Below, in pieces: positions 54,935-62,603 of a stretch of 62,603 bases of DNA. The stretch comes from Streptomyces sp. 7-21 (GTDB taxonomy: Bacteria > Actinomycetota > Actinomycetes > Streptomycetales > Streptomycetaceae): NCBI RefSeq assembly GCF_016741785.1, contig NZ_JAERRL010000021.1, forward strand, positions 1-62,603, read 5' to 3'. A program made the translations under genes and the position numbers. Numbering within the stretch: position 1 is the stretch's first letter; the number at the start of each line of letters is the position of its first letter. The notes beneath the pieces were generated by a model, which was not told the origin of the DNA, did no database searches, and saw only the letters and a program-made list of their open reading frames with translations.

Positions 54935-55847
54935 CGCCCGCTTCGGCGCACCCGGTCACGGCCCGGCGCAGCGCCCCGGCCAGCCGCTCGGTCAGCGCCG
55001 CGTCCCCGTCGCGCAGCGGGCCGCGCACCGGGCCGCCCGGCAGGCCGGCCGCGCGGAACAGCGCCTTGACCGCGACCGCGCCGGGCACGCCCGTCATCGC
55101 CTCGACCAGCGGCAGCAGTGCGCCGTGCAGCCGGGCGGCCCGGGCGTGGTCGCCCGCCTCGAACGCGTCAAGCACCGCCCGCACCTGCGGGCCCGCCACG
55201 TTGGCCACCGTGGAGACGTATCCCCGCGCGCCCAGGGCGAACAGCGGCAGGTTCAGCTCGTCGGCGCCCGAGTAGCAGGCCAGGTCCGTGCCGGCCAGGA
55301 CCAGCCCGGTCGTGAGCGGGTCACCGGCGGCGCCCTCGACGCCGGCGACGCGCGGGTGCGCGGCCAGCCGCCGCAGCGAACCGGCCGTCAGCGCCGGCCC
55401 GCTGCCGGCGCGGTGGGCGACGTCACGCACCAGCACCGGCAGGTCCGTGGCGTCGGCGACCGTGTGCAGATGGCGGACGACCTCCTCCTGGCCGAGGTGC
55501 GGGCAGCTCGGCGGCGCCACCAGCAGCCCTCGCGCGCCGGTCACGCGCGCCGCGCGCGCCAGCGCCACCGCGTGCCGGGTATCGCTGCCGCCGACGCCCG
55601 CCACCACCGTCGCGCGGTCGCCCACGGCCTGGACGACGGCGCGGACCAGCGCCGTCTTCTCCGCGTCCGTCGTCGTCGGCGACTCGCCCGCCGCGCCGTT
55701 CACCACCAGCGCGTCGCAGCCGCCCCGCCGCGTCAGGTGCGCGGCGAGCCGCTGAGCGCCCTCGGTGTCGAGGGCGCCGCTCGCGGTGAACGGAGTGATC
55801 ATCGCGGCCGCGTGGCGGCCGAGGGGCATGTCCGGGTCGCTGCTCAT
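54930..55847 (-). CDS. DapA-fold protein lacking catalytic residues (putative pseudoenzyme)
   Basis: The 305-residue protein aligns end to end with actinobacterial 4-hydroxy-tetrahydrodipicolinate synthase: ITPFTASGALDTEGAQRLAAHL, VVNG-AAGESPTT-DAEK, VVAGVGGSDTRHAVALARAA. The catalytic residues, however, are replaced. The TT of the TTGES motif is A52-A53, the active-site Tyr of the YYNKP motif becomes Ser114, the Tyr of YDIPGR becomes Arg141, and the Schiff-base Lys is Glu171 (VAGVEGAAGD). Only the carboxylate-binding Arg (R146) remains. The frame is intact with normal codon use, so a regulatory or other non-catalytic role, or a new chemistry, is more likely than aldol condensation. Confidence 0.8.
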   Translation of the reverse strand: MSSDPDMPLGRHAAAMITPFTASGALDTEGAQRLAAHLTRRGGCDALVVNGAAGESPTTTDAEKTALVRAVVQAVGDRATVVAGVGGSDTRHAVALARAARVTGARGLLVAPPSCPHLGQEEVVRHLHTVADATDLPVLVRDVAHRAGSGPALTAGSLRRLAAHPRVAGVEGAAGDPLTTGLVLAGTDLACYSGADELNLPLFALGARGYVSTVANVAGPQVRAVLDAFEAGDHARAARLHGALLPLVEAMTGVPGAVAVKALFRAAGLPGGPVRGPLRDGDAALTERLAGALRRAVTGCAEAGA

Positions 55848-55885
55848 GTCCGGCAGTCTCCCAGCCTGGCCCGCCTGGCGGACGG

Positions 55886-57742
55886 TCAGGGCGTGAAGCG
55901 CAGCACCTGCGGGTCGTGGTCGCTGGCCTGGCCGGCGAACTCGGCGTTCACGTGCACGATGTCGTAGTCGAAGCGGCGGATCGACGGCGACACCAGGGTC
56001 TGGTCGAGCACCTGGGAATTGCCCTCGAACACGTAGGTGTAGCGCTCGTCGGCCGGCAGCGCGTACGCGGCCGGGCGCAGCGCGCCGCCCGCCGTCAGCG
56101 CCCGCGTGGTGGCCGAGAACTCGAAGTCATTGACATCGCCGAGCACGACGACGTCCGCGTCGCGCTGGGCCCGCAGGATCTCCCCGACGAAGCCGCGCAC
56201 CGCCTCGGCCTGCGCCAGCCGCTGCTCCTCGCTGGGGCGGGCCGGCGGCTGGTGGCGCCCGTACAGCGGCTCGTCCCCGCCCTTGGAGGCGAAGTGGACG
56301 GCGATCACGAAGACGGTCTCGCCGCGGAAGGTGAACTCGCCCGCCAGCGGCTTGCGGCTGTCCCGCCACGCCTCGTCGCCGGGCGCGACCCGGCCGGGGG
56401 AGACGCTCAGCGCCGCGCGGCCGTGCCGGCGCTCGACCTCGGTGGCAGTGGTGGCGTCGCCGCCGGGCCGGTCGGTGAACGAGACCCGGGCGGGGTTGAA
56501 CAGGAAGGCGTTGCGGATGTTGCCGCCGGGCTGGCCGCCGTCCTGGCCGTCGACCGGGTCGATGACGCGCCACTCGTACCGGGGGCCGCCCGCCGCGGCG
56601 ATGGCCTCGGTGAGCAGGCGCAGCGTCTCGCCGGCGGCGACGGTGCCGTCGTCCTCGGGGCCGCTGTTGTCCTGGATCTCCTCCAGGGCGACGATGTCGG
56701 GCGACGCAAGGTGGTCCACCACCCCGGCGGCCAGCCGCGCGAACTTCTCCGGGTCGTCGCCCGGGTGAAGGTTCTCCACGTTGTAAGTGGCGACGGCCAG
56801 TTCGTCGCGGCGCTGCGGCCGGGTCGCCTCGGGCGCCAGGCCCCCGGCGGTCACCTCGCCCAGCTCGCGGGCCGCGAGCAGATAGCCTCCGAAGCCGTCG
56901 TAGTCCAGCGGCCCGGATGTGACGCCGGTCAGCACGTCGCCCACGTTCGCCACCGGAAACGGGTGTTCGGCTACCGGCGTCAGCGACTCGATCTTCAGCC
57001 GCGCCGGATTGGGGGAGTGGTAGGAGCCGTACACCGTGCCGCCGCGCGCCGACGGGTTCTCGTCCGGGTCCACGGTCACCCACAGCTCGTGGTACTCGGT
57101 GCTGGGACCGACCACGCGGGCATCGGCGACCGCGGTGTTCATGCCCTCCAGCGACTCGTACAGGTCGAGTGCCCAGACGCCGGGGCGCAGCGTGCGGTCC
57201 TCGATCGAGCCGCCGCGCGCCGGATCGCCCGGCGGCGCGTACGCATCGGGCACCGCGTCCGCCGTCAGCATCACCGGCTCGGGCAGCGGGTTGCCCGTGG
57301 ACAGGACGGTCACCGCGGGCGAGGACAGCTGCGTGACCGACTGGCCGCCCGCCTCCTCGCCGCCGTCGTAGTACTCGGTGACGGTGCCCGCGACGCTCAC
57401 CTCGTCGCCCGGCTCCACGCCCGGCGCCGACCCGGTGTACACGAACAGGCCCTCGCTGGTCCGCCGGTCGCCGTCGCCCACCGGGTCCTGCATCCAGAAG
57501 CCGCGCGCGCCGTAGTCCCGCACGCCCGTGACGATGCCCGTGACGCCGCTGACGCGCTGCCCCGCGAGCGGTGATATACGGGTGTGGCCCTGGATGTCGT
57601 GGATGCGCACGGCGCCGGCACCCGGGCCGGCCCCGTCCCCGGCGGCGGCCGGCGACGGGGGCAGCAGGGCACAGGCCAGGCCGGCGGCGAGCACACCGGT
57701 CAGCACGGCGCCCGCGGGGCGGGAACGGGCCGTCAGTCTCAC
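55886..57742 (-). CDS. Secreted endonuclease/exonuclease/phosphatase family protein (ExeM/NucH-like)
   Basis: The 618-residue exported protein has a signal peptide (TGVLAAGLACALLPPSPAAAG) and an N-terminal OB-like/lamin-tail-type region beginning VRIHDIQGHTRISPLAG, as in ExeM/NucH nucleases. The catalytic EEP domain starts near residue 300 with VATYNVENL and continues with LEEIQDNSG, IAVHFASKGG, VVLGDVNDFE and the final SDHDPQVLRF. It probably degrades extracellular DNA for nutrient or phosphate recovery. The GTG at 57742 has GGAGGAA upstream, which decides it over the longer frame. Confidence 0.88.
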   Translation of the reverse strand: MRLTARSRPAGAVLTGVLAAGLACALLPPSPAAAGDGAGPGAGAVRIHDIQGHTRISPLAGQRVSGVTGIVTGVRDYGARGFWMQDPVGDGDRRTSEGLFVYTGSAPGVEPGDEVSVAGTVTEYYDGGEEAGGQSVTQLSSPAVTVLSTGNPLPEPVMLTADAVPDAYAPPGDPARGGSIEDRTLRPGVWALDLYESLEGMNTAVADARVVGPSTEYHELWVTVDPDENPSARGGTVYGSYHSPNPARLKIESLTPVAEHPFPVANVGDVLTGVTSGPLDYDGFGGYLLAARELGEVTAGGLAPEATRPQRRDELAVATYNVENLHPGDDPEKFARLAAGVVDHLASPDIVALEEIQDNSGPEDDGTVAAGETLRLLTEAIAAAGGPRYEWRVIDPVDGQDGGQPGGNIRNAFLFNPARVSFTDRPGGDATTATEVERRHGRAALSVSPGRVAPGDEAWRDSRKPLAGEFTFRGETVFVIAVHFASKGGDEPLYGRHQPPARPSEEQRLAQAEAVRGFVGEILRAQRDADVVVLGDVNDFEFSATTRALTAGGALRPAAYALPADERYTYVFEGNSQVLDQTLVSPSIRRFDYDIVHVNAEFAGQASDHDPQVLRFTP

Positions 57743-57975
57743 AGGTTCCTCCGGAAGTGAGCGGGCGGGGAAGCGGCAGATCGCTACGCGCGTCAACCTT
57801 TCGGATTGTCCGGCGCCTGTCAACGCCCTCGTCGGCCGCCGGCAGCCGGCTTTCCGGCGACGGCCCCCGTCCTCCCGGGCGGCCGACGGGCCGTCAGCTG
57901 GGTCAACTAGGCTGGGCCACCCGGCCCCGCGCACCACGCGGAGCCCCGTTTCTTCCAGCCGAGGAGCGCCATCAG

Positions 57976-59460
57976 ATGCCCGCCGAGGACCGCCCCGCCC
58001 TGCCGCCCGTGCGCCTTCCCGCCGAGGACGAGCTGGCCCGCGAGGCGCTCGCCGCACCGCTCCTCGGCCATGCCCTGGCCCTCGCCCGCTGGATCGGCCC
58101 CGGCGTTCCGGTGGCCGCCGACGGCCTGCCGTCCGGCGGCCGGGTGCGCGAGGCGGCCGCCCGGCTGGGGCTGGCGTCCGGCCCCGGCGGCCCGGAGGCG
58201 GACACCGCCAGCCCCGAGGTGGTCGACGCCTGGTGTTTCGCCGTCAACGCGGGACTGATCGACATACCGGACGCGGCGGGGGAGACCGGGGACGAGACCG
58301 CCTCGCCCGGCGAGGCCCTGGCCCGGCTGGAGGAGGGCAAGCCGGCCGACGTGCTGGCCGCGTGGCGCGAGGGACTCGACGGCGTACTCGCCGACGCGGC
58401 GGCGGCCGCGCTGGACGAGACGGCGGAGCCCGGCGACCCCGGCGACGGGGAGCCGGACGAGTTCGCCGGCGACGGCGGGCTGTCCTGGGAGCGGGGCGAC
58501 GCCGCCGAGGCGCTCTCCCTGCTGGACTCCGCGCTCGGCACCCTGTACTTCTTCACCGCCTCCCACGAGGAGATCGCCGCGGGCGGCAGCGTCCCGCTGC
58601 CGGTGCTGGCCACGGCCGTGCTGGTGCCCGAGGGGCCCGAGCAGCTCACCGAGCACGACGTCGACGAGGTGGCCGCCCTGTCGGCCCTGCTGGACGAGCA
58701 GTTCCAGGTACTGGCCGGCACCGGCCTGGTCGCCTACGAGCCCGGGGACGGGGCGCTGGACGGCGGCGCGGACGTCCTGCCCGCGGACGACGACGCGCTC
58801 GGTGCCTTCGGGCGGGTGCGCCTGACCGCGCTGGGCCGCTACGGCGTGCGCGAGCGGATGCGGGAATCCGGCATCGAGGCGCCCCTGGTGGGCGACCTGC
58901 GTCACGCCGAGCCTTGCGAGCTGCTCACCGCGCTGCTCGGCCAGCCCGAAAGCACCGCCCGGGAGGAAGCCGGACTCTGGCTTGAGGGGCAGGACCCGCT
59001 CGCGGCGGCGCGCCGGCTGCTGGACGCCGCGCGCGGCACGGACGAGGCGGCGCCGGGGAGGCGGCTCGGCTGCCAGCTCGCGCTGTCACTGCTTGATGAG
59101 CGGGCCGAGCCGGCCGTCCGCGAGGTGCTGGCGGACCGGGAACTCGGCGGCCTGGCCCGCGTGTGGCTGGCCGAGCGCGGGGCGCGCAACGTGCCGGCGC
59201 CGAGTGAGGACACCGTCTTCTGGCTGACGATCGACACGATTGCCGCCCAGCTGAACGCGGGCAGGGACCGGGACGACGACGAGCTGCGTGAGCTGCTGAC
59301 CGGCCTGACCAGCCAGCACAGCGGCTTCCTGGAACGGGCGTGGCGCTCGGACCACCCGGCCACATCCGCCGTGCTGGAGGCCATTGGCCGGCTCCACCCC
59401 GACCGCCAGGTCGCGAAGGAGGCCCGGAAGGCGGCGTTCAAGGCCCGCTCCCAGGGCTGA
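57976..59460 (+). CDS. Hypothetical protein, acidic, conserved in Streptomyces
   Basis: The 494-residue soluble protein is strongly acidic (many Glu, Asp, Ala) with no signal or membrane segment. Two regions look helical and repeat-like: residues 20-250, including LARWIGPGVPVAADGLPSGG and DAWCFAVNAGLI, and 300-480, which resemble HEAT-type helices. I recognise it as a common Streptomyces hypothetical with no assigned function. A GAGGAG site precedes the ATG. Confidence 0.7.
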   Translation: MPAEDRPALPPVRLPAEDELAREALAAPLLGHALALARWIGPGVPVAADGLPSGGRVREAAARLGLASGPGGPEADTASPEVVDAWCFAVNAGLIDIPDAAGETGDETASPGEALARLEEGKPADVLAAWREGLDGVLADAAAAALDETAEPGDPGDGEPDEFAGDGGLSWERGDAAEALSLLDSALGTLYFFTASHEEIAAGGSVPLPVLATAVLVPEGPEQLTEHDVDEVAALSALLDEQFQVLAGTGLVAYEPGDGALDGGADVLPADDDALGAFGRVRLTALGRYGVRERMRESGIEAPLVGDLRHAEPCELLTALLGQPESTAREEAGLWLEGQDPLAAARRLLDAARGTDEAAPGRRLGCQLALSLLDERAEPAVREVLADRELGGLARVWLAERGARNVPAPSEDTVFWLTIDTIAAQLNAGRDRDDDELRELLTGLTSQHSGFLERAWRSDHPATSAVLEAIGRLHPDRQVAKEARKAAFKARSQG

Positions 59461-59555
59461 GGCGCGGGGAGCGGGGGACGGGGCAGCGGCACAAGGGGGC
59501 ACGGAGCCCCCGCCGCCACCGATGAGTTCCCGCCGGGCGGCGAGTCGTGCAGGGT

Positions 59556-60170
59556 ATGACTGCTTTCTCCAGCGAGACCCCGGCCCGGCCCGACCTGACG
59601 CCCGCCGCCCGCGGCCTGAGTGCGCTGCTCGACGGCGTGACCGAGTCCCAGCTCGACGCCCGTACTCCGTGCGAGGAGTACCGGGTGCGGGACCTGGTGG
59701 CGCACCTGCTGGGCCTGACAGTGGCGTTCCGCGACGCCGCCCGCAAGGAGCGGGGGCCGGGCACTGACCTCAGCCCCGACGACCCGGCCGCCCCTGTGCC
59801 CTCGCTGGCGGGCGACTGGCGCGGGCGGCTGCGCGGCCGCCTGGCGGAGGTCGCCGCCGCCTGGCGTGACCCGGCCGCCTGGGAGGGGACGACACGGGCG
59901 GGCGGGGTGACCATGCCCGGGGAGGTCGCGGGCCTGGTGGCGCTCAACGAACTCTTCCTCCACGGCTGGGACCTGGCGCGGGCTACGGGCCAGGCGTACC
60001 CCTGCTACGACGCCACGGCGCGGGCCTCCCTGGCGCTGATGTCACAGGACGCGGACGACGCCTCCCGCGAGGGCAGTGGCTTCGGCCCGGTGGTGGCGGT
60101 TCTTGAGGACGCCCCCCTGCTGGACCGGGCGCTGGGGATGAGCGGCCGCGATCCGGGCTGGAGGCCGTAG
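59556..60170 (+). CDS. TIGR03086-type metal-binding protein (DinB-like)
   Basis: The 204-residue protein shows TESQLDARTPCEEYRVRDLVAHLLGL and LNELFLHGWDLARATGQ, the TIGR03086/mycothiol-dependent maleylpyruvate isomerase N-terminal pattern of a four-helix DinB-like bundle. The three metal ligands would include the His in VAHLL and the His in FLHGWD. Family members bind metal and may use mycothiol; the substrate is unknown. ATG 59556 is used, GTG 59547 is possible. Confidence 0.82.
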   Translation: MTAFSSETPARPDLTPAARGLSALLDGVTESQLDARTPCEEYRVRDLVAHLLGLTVAFRDAARKERGPGTDLSPDDPAAPVPSLAGDWRGRLRGRLAEVAAAWRDPAAWEGTTRAGGVTMPGEVAGLVALNELFLHGWDLARATGQAYPCYDATARASLALMSQDADDASREGSGFGPVVAVLEDAPLLDRALGMSGRDPGWRP

Positions 60171-60277
60171 CGGCGTGCCCGGCGCCGGGCGGCTCGCGGG
60201 GCGCCCGGCGCCGAACAGGCATGGTGTCCTTGGCGGTTGACGCCCCTAACGGCCGTTGGGATACTCAGCGCGTCCGC

Positions 60278-60285
60278 AAGCGCTT
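60278..60285. promoter_or_regulatory. Palindrome AAGCGCTT upstream of the beta-helix gene
   Basis: A self-complementary eight-mer lies about 150 bases before the start of the secreted beta-helix gene. Such cores occur in LacI-type sugar operators; alone it is weak evidence. Confidence 0.3.
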
Positions 60286-60361
60286 ACCCGTCGTATTGAC
60301 GTGTGCATGACTACCTTGCCGTGGCGGGTGCCGTGCGGCAGACGCGCTTCGCCCGTCATGC

Positions 60362-60373
60362 TGAATCGATTCA
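60362..60373. promoter_or_regulatory. LacI-type operator TGAATCGATTCA
   Basis: A perfect 12-bp palindrome with the central CG typical of LacI-family operators lies 62 bases before the beta-helix start. It suggests sugar-dependent control of a secreted carbohydrate-active protein. The regulator is not in the window. Confidence 0.55.
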
Positions 60374-60435
60374 CCCTGCGTCTGCGGCGGCACGGCTGAG
60401 CGCTCGCACCAACCCCACACCACAGGAGTTCAGCG

Positions 60436-61641
60436 ATGGGAACCAGAGCCGCAACGCCCATCTGGAAACGCCGGCCCGCCATGCTGCTCACCGGAGTCGT
60501 GGTGCTCGCCACCGCCGCCGCGCTGACCGCCCCGGCCACCGCCGCGCAAGAGAAGCCGCAGGGTGTCCCGCCCGGCCCGGTGGCGGGCGACGTCGGCACC
60601 CTCGCCTGCGGCGACGGCAGTTACGACGCCGAGGTCGTGCAGAACGGCGGCACCTGGACCGCCCCCGGCTACAGCGGTGACTCCCTGCTGGAGGCGATGC
60701 GCGCCGCCGTCGGCAGCCTGACGCCCAACCGCACCAGCATGGAGTCCGTCGTCGTCAGGGGCTCCGGCAGCGTGCCCGCCGAGCAGTCCCTCGACCTGCC
60801 CAGCTACACCTCGCTGGAGGTCTGCGGGACCCTTGAGGTCACCGGGTCGATGTCGGCCGGGCAGGCGCCGATCCGGATCCGGAACGCCGAGAACGTCGCG
60901 GTGCCGTACCTGGAGAACATGACCGGGGCACCGTACTTCGGGATCTTCGTCCAGAACGCCCACCACGTAAGCCTCGGCCAGATCACGATGGAGCTTTCCG
61001 GCGGCCTCGGCATCCGGATCGACAACCACGGCGACCGCAGCCAGCGCACCACCAACGTCAGCATCGACAGCGCCACCATCTCGGGCGCGGGCAGCCACGC
61101 GGTGGAGACCTACGGCGTGGACGGCTTCACCGCGGGCACCATCACCGCCACCAGCGTCGGCGAGTCCGGGCTGCTGCTGAACGACACGATCAACGCCGAC
61201 ATCGGCACGGTCAACGCCACGGACGCCGGCACCGGCACCGGCTACGCCGCGTTCCGCATGGCCAACCGCAACGGCCGGATCAACGACGGCTACCCGGCCA
61301 ACATCCACGTCGGAGAGGTCATCGCCCGCGGCGGCGGCCGCGGCGTCTTCTGCGTCTCGGAGAGCGGCGGTGCCGTCATCGACCGGGTGGACCTCGCCGA
61401 CACCGGCAACAACGCGATCCTCATCGAGAACTGCTACAACGTGACGATCGCGGCCAGCAGCGGCACCGTTTCGGGCGGCGGCGAGATCCGCCTGGCCGCG
61501 CGCGACGAGTTCGCCAACAACCGGGACATCACCCTGTCGAACCTCACGGTGATCAACTCGGCCATCACCGAGAACCCGTGCGGCGAGAACATCACGATCA
61601 GCAACATCATCTGGCAGAACAGCCAGGACAACACCTGCTGA
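60436..61641 (+). CDS. Secreted right-handed parallel beta-helix protein
   Basis: The 401-residue exported protein has a signal peptide (AMLLTGVVVLATAAALTAPATAA, about residues 15-37). About ten beta-helix coils follow with Asn/Thr/Gly-rich turns (IRNAENVAVPYLENM, LGQITMELSGGLGIRIDNH, VSIDSATISGAGSHAVETYG, ITLSNLTVINSAITENP) and a C-terminal Cys pair. The fold suggests a pectate-lyase-like or other polysaccharide-acting enzyme, but no catalytic triad is clear. The ATG has CAGGAG eight bases upstream, and a LacI-type operator precedes the gene. Confidence 0.85.
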   Translation: MGTRAATPIWKRRPAMLLTGVVVLATAAALTAPATAAQEKPQGVPPGPVAGDVGTLACGDGSYDAEVVQNGGTWTAPGYSGDSLLEAMRAAVGSLTPNRTSMESVVVRGSGSVPAEQSLDLPSYTSLEVCGTLEVTGSMSAGQAPIRIRNAENVAVPYLENMTGAPYFGIFVQNAHHVSLGQITMELSGGLGIRIDNHGDRSQRTTNVSIDSATISGAGSHAVETYGVDGFTAGTITATSVGESGLLLNDTINADIGTVNATDAGTGTGYAAFRMANRNGRINDGYPANIHVGEVIARGGGRGVFCVSESGGAVIDRVDLADTGNNAILIENCYNVTIAASSGTVSGGGEIRLAARDEFANNRDITLSNLTVINSAITENPCGENITISNIIWQNSQDNTC

Positions 61642-61674
61642 TCCCCCGGCCGGTCAGGGCCGCGGCACGGCCTG

Positions 61675-61701
61675 GCGGCGGCGGGCGGCGCCCGCCGCCG
61701 C
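61675..61701. terminator. Hairpin downstream of the beta-helix gene
   Basis: A perfect 12-bp stem (61675-61686 with 61690-61701) closes a three-base GGC loop, 34 bases after the stop. Confidence 0.7.
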
Positions 61702-61755
61702 TTCGGCGTGCGCGCAGCCGTCGTAGAAAGCCCTTACTTTTTTCTGTCCGAACCG

Positions 61756-61784
61756 TTGACGGGGCCCTCGAGCGGTCTTACCGT
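61756..61784 (+). promoter_or_regulatory. Sigma-HrdB-type promoter of the GntR gene
   Basis: TTGACG (61756-61761) and TACCGT (61779-61784) are separated by 17 bases. This is the best consensus-like promoter in the window. Transcription would begin near 61790-61792. Confidence 0.65.
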
Positions 61785-61796
61785 CATCGCACCCGG

Positions 61797-61830
61797 GCAT
61801 CTCATACTCCGTATGTCATATACGAGATGC
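61797..61830. promoter_or_regulatory. Nested inverted repeat upstream of the GntR gene
   Basis: GCATCTC (61797-61803) pairs with GAGATGC (61824-61830), and inside it CGTAT (61810-61814) faces ATACG (61820-61824). The TATGTCATA-like centre resembles FadR/GntR operators. It lies just downstream of the predicted start site, consistent with autorepression. Confidence 0.6.
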
Positions 61831-61864
61831 CGTACGCGAGCGCAGACTGCGAAGGCCCCCACGC

Positions 61865-62536
61865 ATGAACGCACCCTTGTCCGGCGCCGCCCCGGTGCCC
61901 GTCCCCTCCCGGACGCAGTACGTCCTGGGGCACCTGACACGCGCCATTCTCACCGGTCAGCTGGCGCCCGGTTCGCCGCTGGTGGAGACCGAACTCGCCG
62001 CCGCCTTCGGGGTGTCCAAGACGCCGGTGCGCGAGGCGCTGAAGACCCTCGCCGGACGCGGGCTCGTGGTGATGAGCGCCTACAAGGGCGCCTCCGTGAG
62101 GACCGTGGACGCCGGCATGGCCCGCTCGGTCTACGACGTGAGGCTGCTGCTGGAGCCGGAGGCCCTGCGCCGGACCGTGGCCGCGGCCGCCGACCTGGCC
62201 CCCGCGCACGCCGCGCTCGAACGTGCCTCGGCCGCCGAGGACGCCGCTGAACGGTCGCTGGCGAACCGGGACTTCCACCGTGCCCTGTACCAGCCCTGCG
62301 GCAACCCGCTGCTGGCCCGGATGCTCGACGACCTGCGCGACCAGGCCGCCCTGGTGTCCTCCGTCGCCTGGCAGACCTCGCCCACCTGGCAACGCGAGGC
62401 CGACGAGCACGCCGCGATCCTCGCGCGCGCCGAGGAGGGCGACGCCGACGGAGCAGCACAGCTGCTCCGCGCGCACATCGAGGGCTTCGTACACCGGGCT
62501 TTCCCGACCGAGCACGACCGGAAGGAGCAGGGATGA
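61865..62536 (+). CDS. GntR family (FadR/FCD) transcriptional regulator
   Basis: The 223-residue regulator has a winged helix (LTRAILTGQLAPGSPLVETELAAAFGVSKTPVREALKTLAGRGLV) and an FCD ligand domain with the metal-binding pattern of D/H in DVRLLLEPEALR, RDFHRALYQPCGN and DEHAAILARAEEGD. It likely senses a sugar acid or other carboxylate and controls the downstream gene, to which it is coupled by an ATGA overlap. Confidence 0.92.
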   Translation: MNAPLSGAAPVPVPSRTQYVLGHLTRAILTGQLAPGSPLVETELAAAFGVSKTPVREALKTLAGRGLVVMSAYKGASVRTVDAGMARSVYDVRLLLEPEALRRTVAAAADLAPAHAALERASAAEDAAERSLANRDFHRALYQPCGNPLLARMLDDLRDQAALVSSVAWQTSPTWQREADEHAAILARAEEGDADGAAQLLRAHIEGFVHRAFPTEHDRKEQG

Positions 62537-62603
62537 GTGGGTTTGTGGTGGAGCGGTCTGCGCTGGCGGATGTGGTGGCGATTTTGGTGAGTCCGTTTGA
62601 TGG
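62533..62603 (+). CDS. Partial gene, DapA-family-like N-terminus (cut by window end)
   Basis: Only 23 codons are present: MSGFVVERSALADVVAILVSPFD. The V-A-I-L-V-S-P-F-D segment resembles the start of dihydrodipicolinate synthase family barrels (xxTPFD), a frequent partner of FCD regulators. It has a good GAAGGAG site inside the gntR gene. Wobble positions are anomalous: of the 22 codons after ATG none ends in C, eight end in T and the rest in G. Confidence 0.55.
   Translation, partial: MSGFVVERSALADVVAILVSPFD

Overview
This is a high-GC actinobacterial chromosome segment, almost certainly from Streptomyces or a close relative. The evidence is G/C-dominated third codon positions, GTG starts, WhiA, OpcA and an RbpA-family protein, and the gene orders uvrB..uvrA-uvrC-rapZ-yvcK-whiA-gap-pgk-tpiA-secG, tkt-tal-zwf-opcA-pgl and sufRBDCSU. 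I saw no rRNA, tRNA, CRISPR array, transposase or prophage gene.

Left part (1-12 kb): mostly accessory or lineage-specific genes. They include a small protein ending in an amyloid-signalling-like motif, an unknown pair with a membrane protein, a FUSC-type exporter, a VOC/glyoxalase pseudogene, a uridine-kinase-like protein, a DUF5954-like protein, an MFS exporter with a MarR regulator, a PemK/MazF-like protein, a PIG-L deacetylase, a secreted M23 endopeptidase, an alkyltransferase (ogt), and a secreted glycerophosphodiesterase interrupted by an in-frame TAG.

Central part (12-41 kb): core housekeeping. All three UvrABC excision-repair genes lie within about 12.4 kb, with a degenerate LexA-type box before uvrA. 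The rapZ-yvcK-whiA operon links cell-wall/metabolic signalling to sporulation. It is followed by gap, pgk and tpiA, then secG, an RbpA-family gene and pgi. The convergent oxidative and non-oxidative pentose-phosphate operon (tkt, tal, zwf, opcA, pgl) supplies NADPH and pentoses.

Right-central part (40-52 kb): haem O and haem A synthases (ctaB, ctaA), a two-gene ABC exporter and the whole Suf iron-sulphur assembly operon (sufR-sufB-sufD-Rieske ferredoxin-sufC-sufS-sufU-SufT-like). The operon has a CAAC-N6-GTTG operator overlapping the sufR start and a strong terminator hairpin at its end.

Right part (52-62.6 kb): an SMR efflux/TetR pair with a perfect 22-bp operator, dapD, an EI24 membrane protein, a DapA-fold protein that has lost its catalytic residues, a secreted nuclease, a secreted beta-helix protein with a LacI-type operator, and a GntR/FadR regulator translationally coupled to a gene cut by the window edge whose wobble usage differs sharply from its surroundings.
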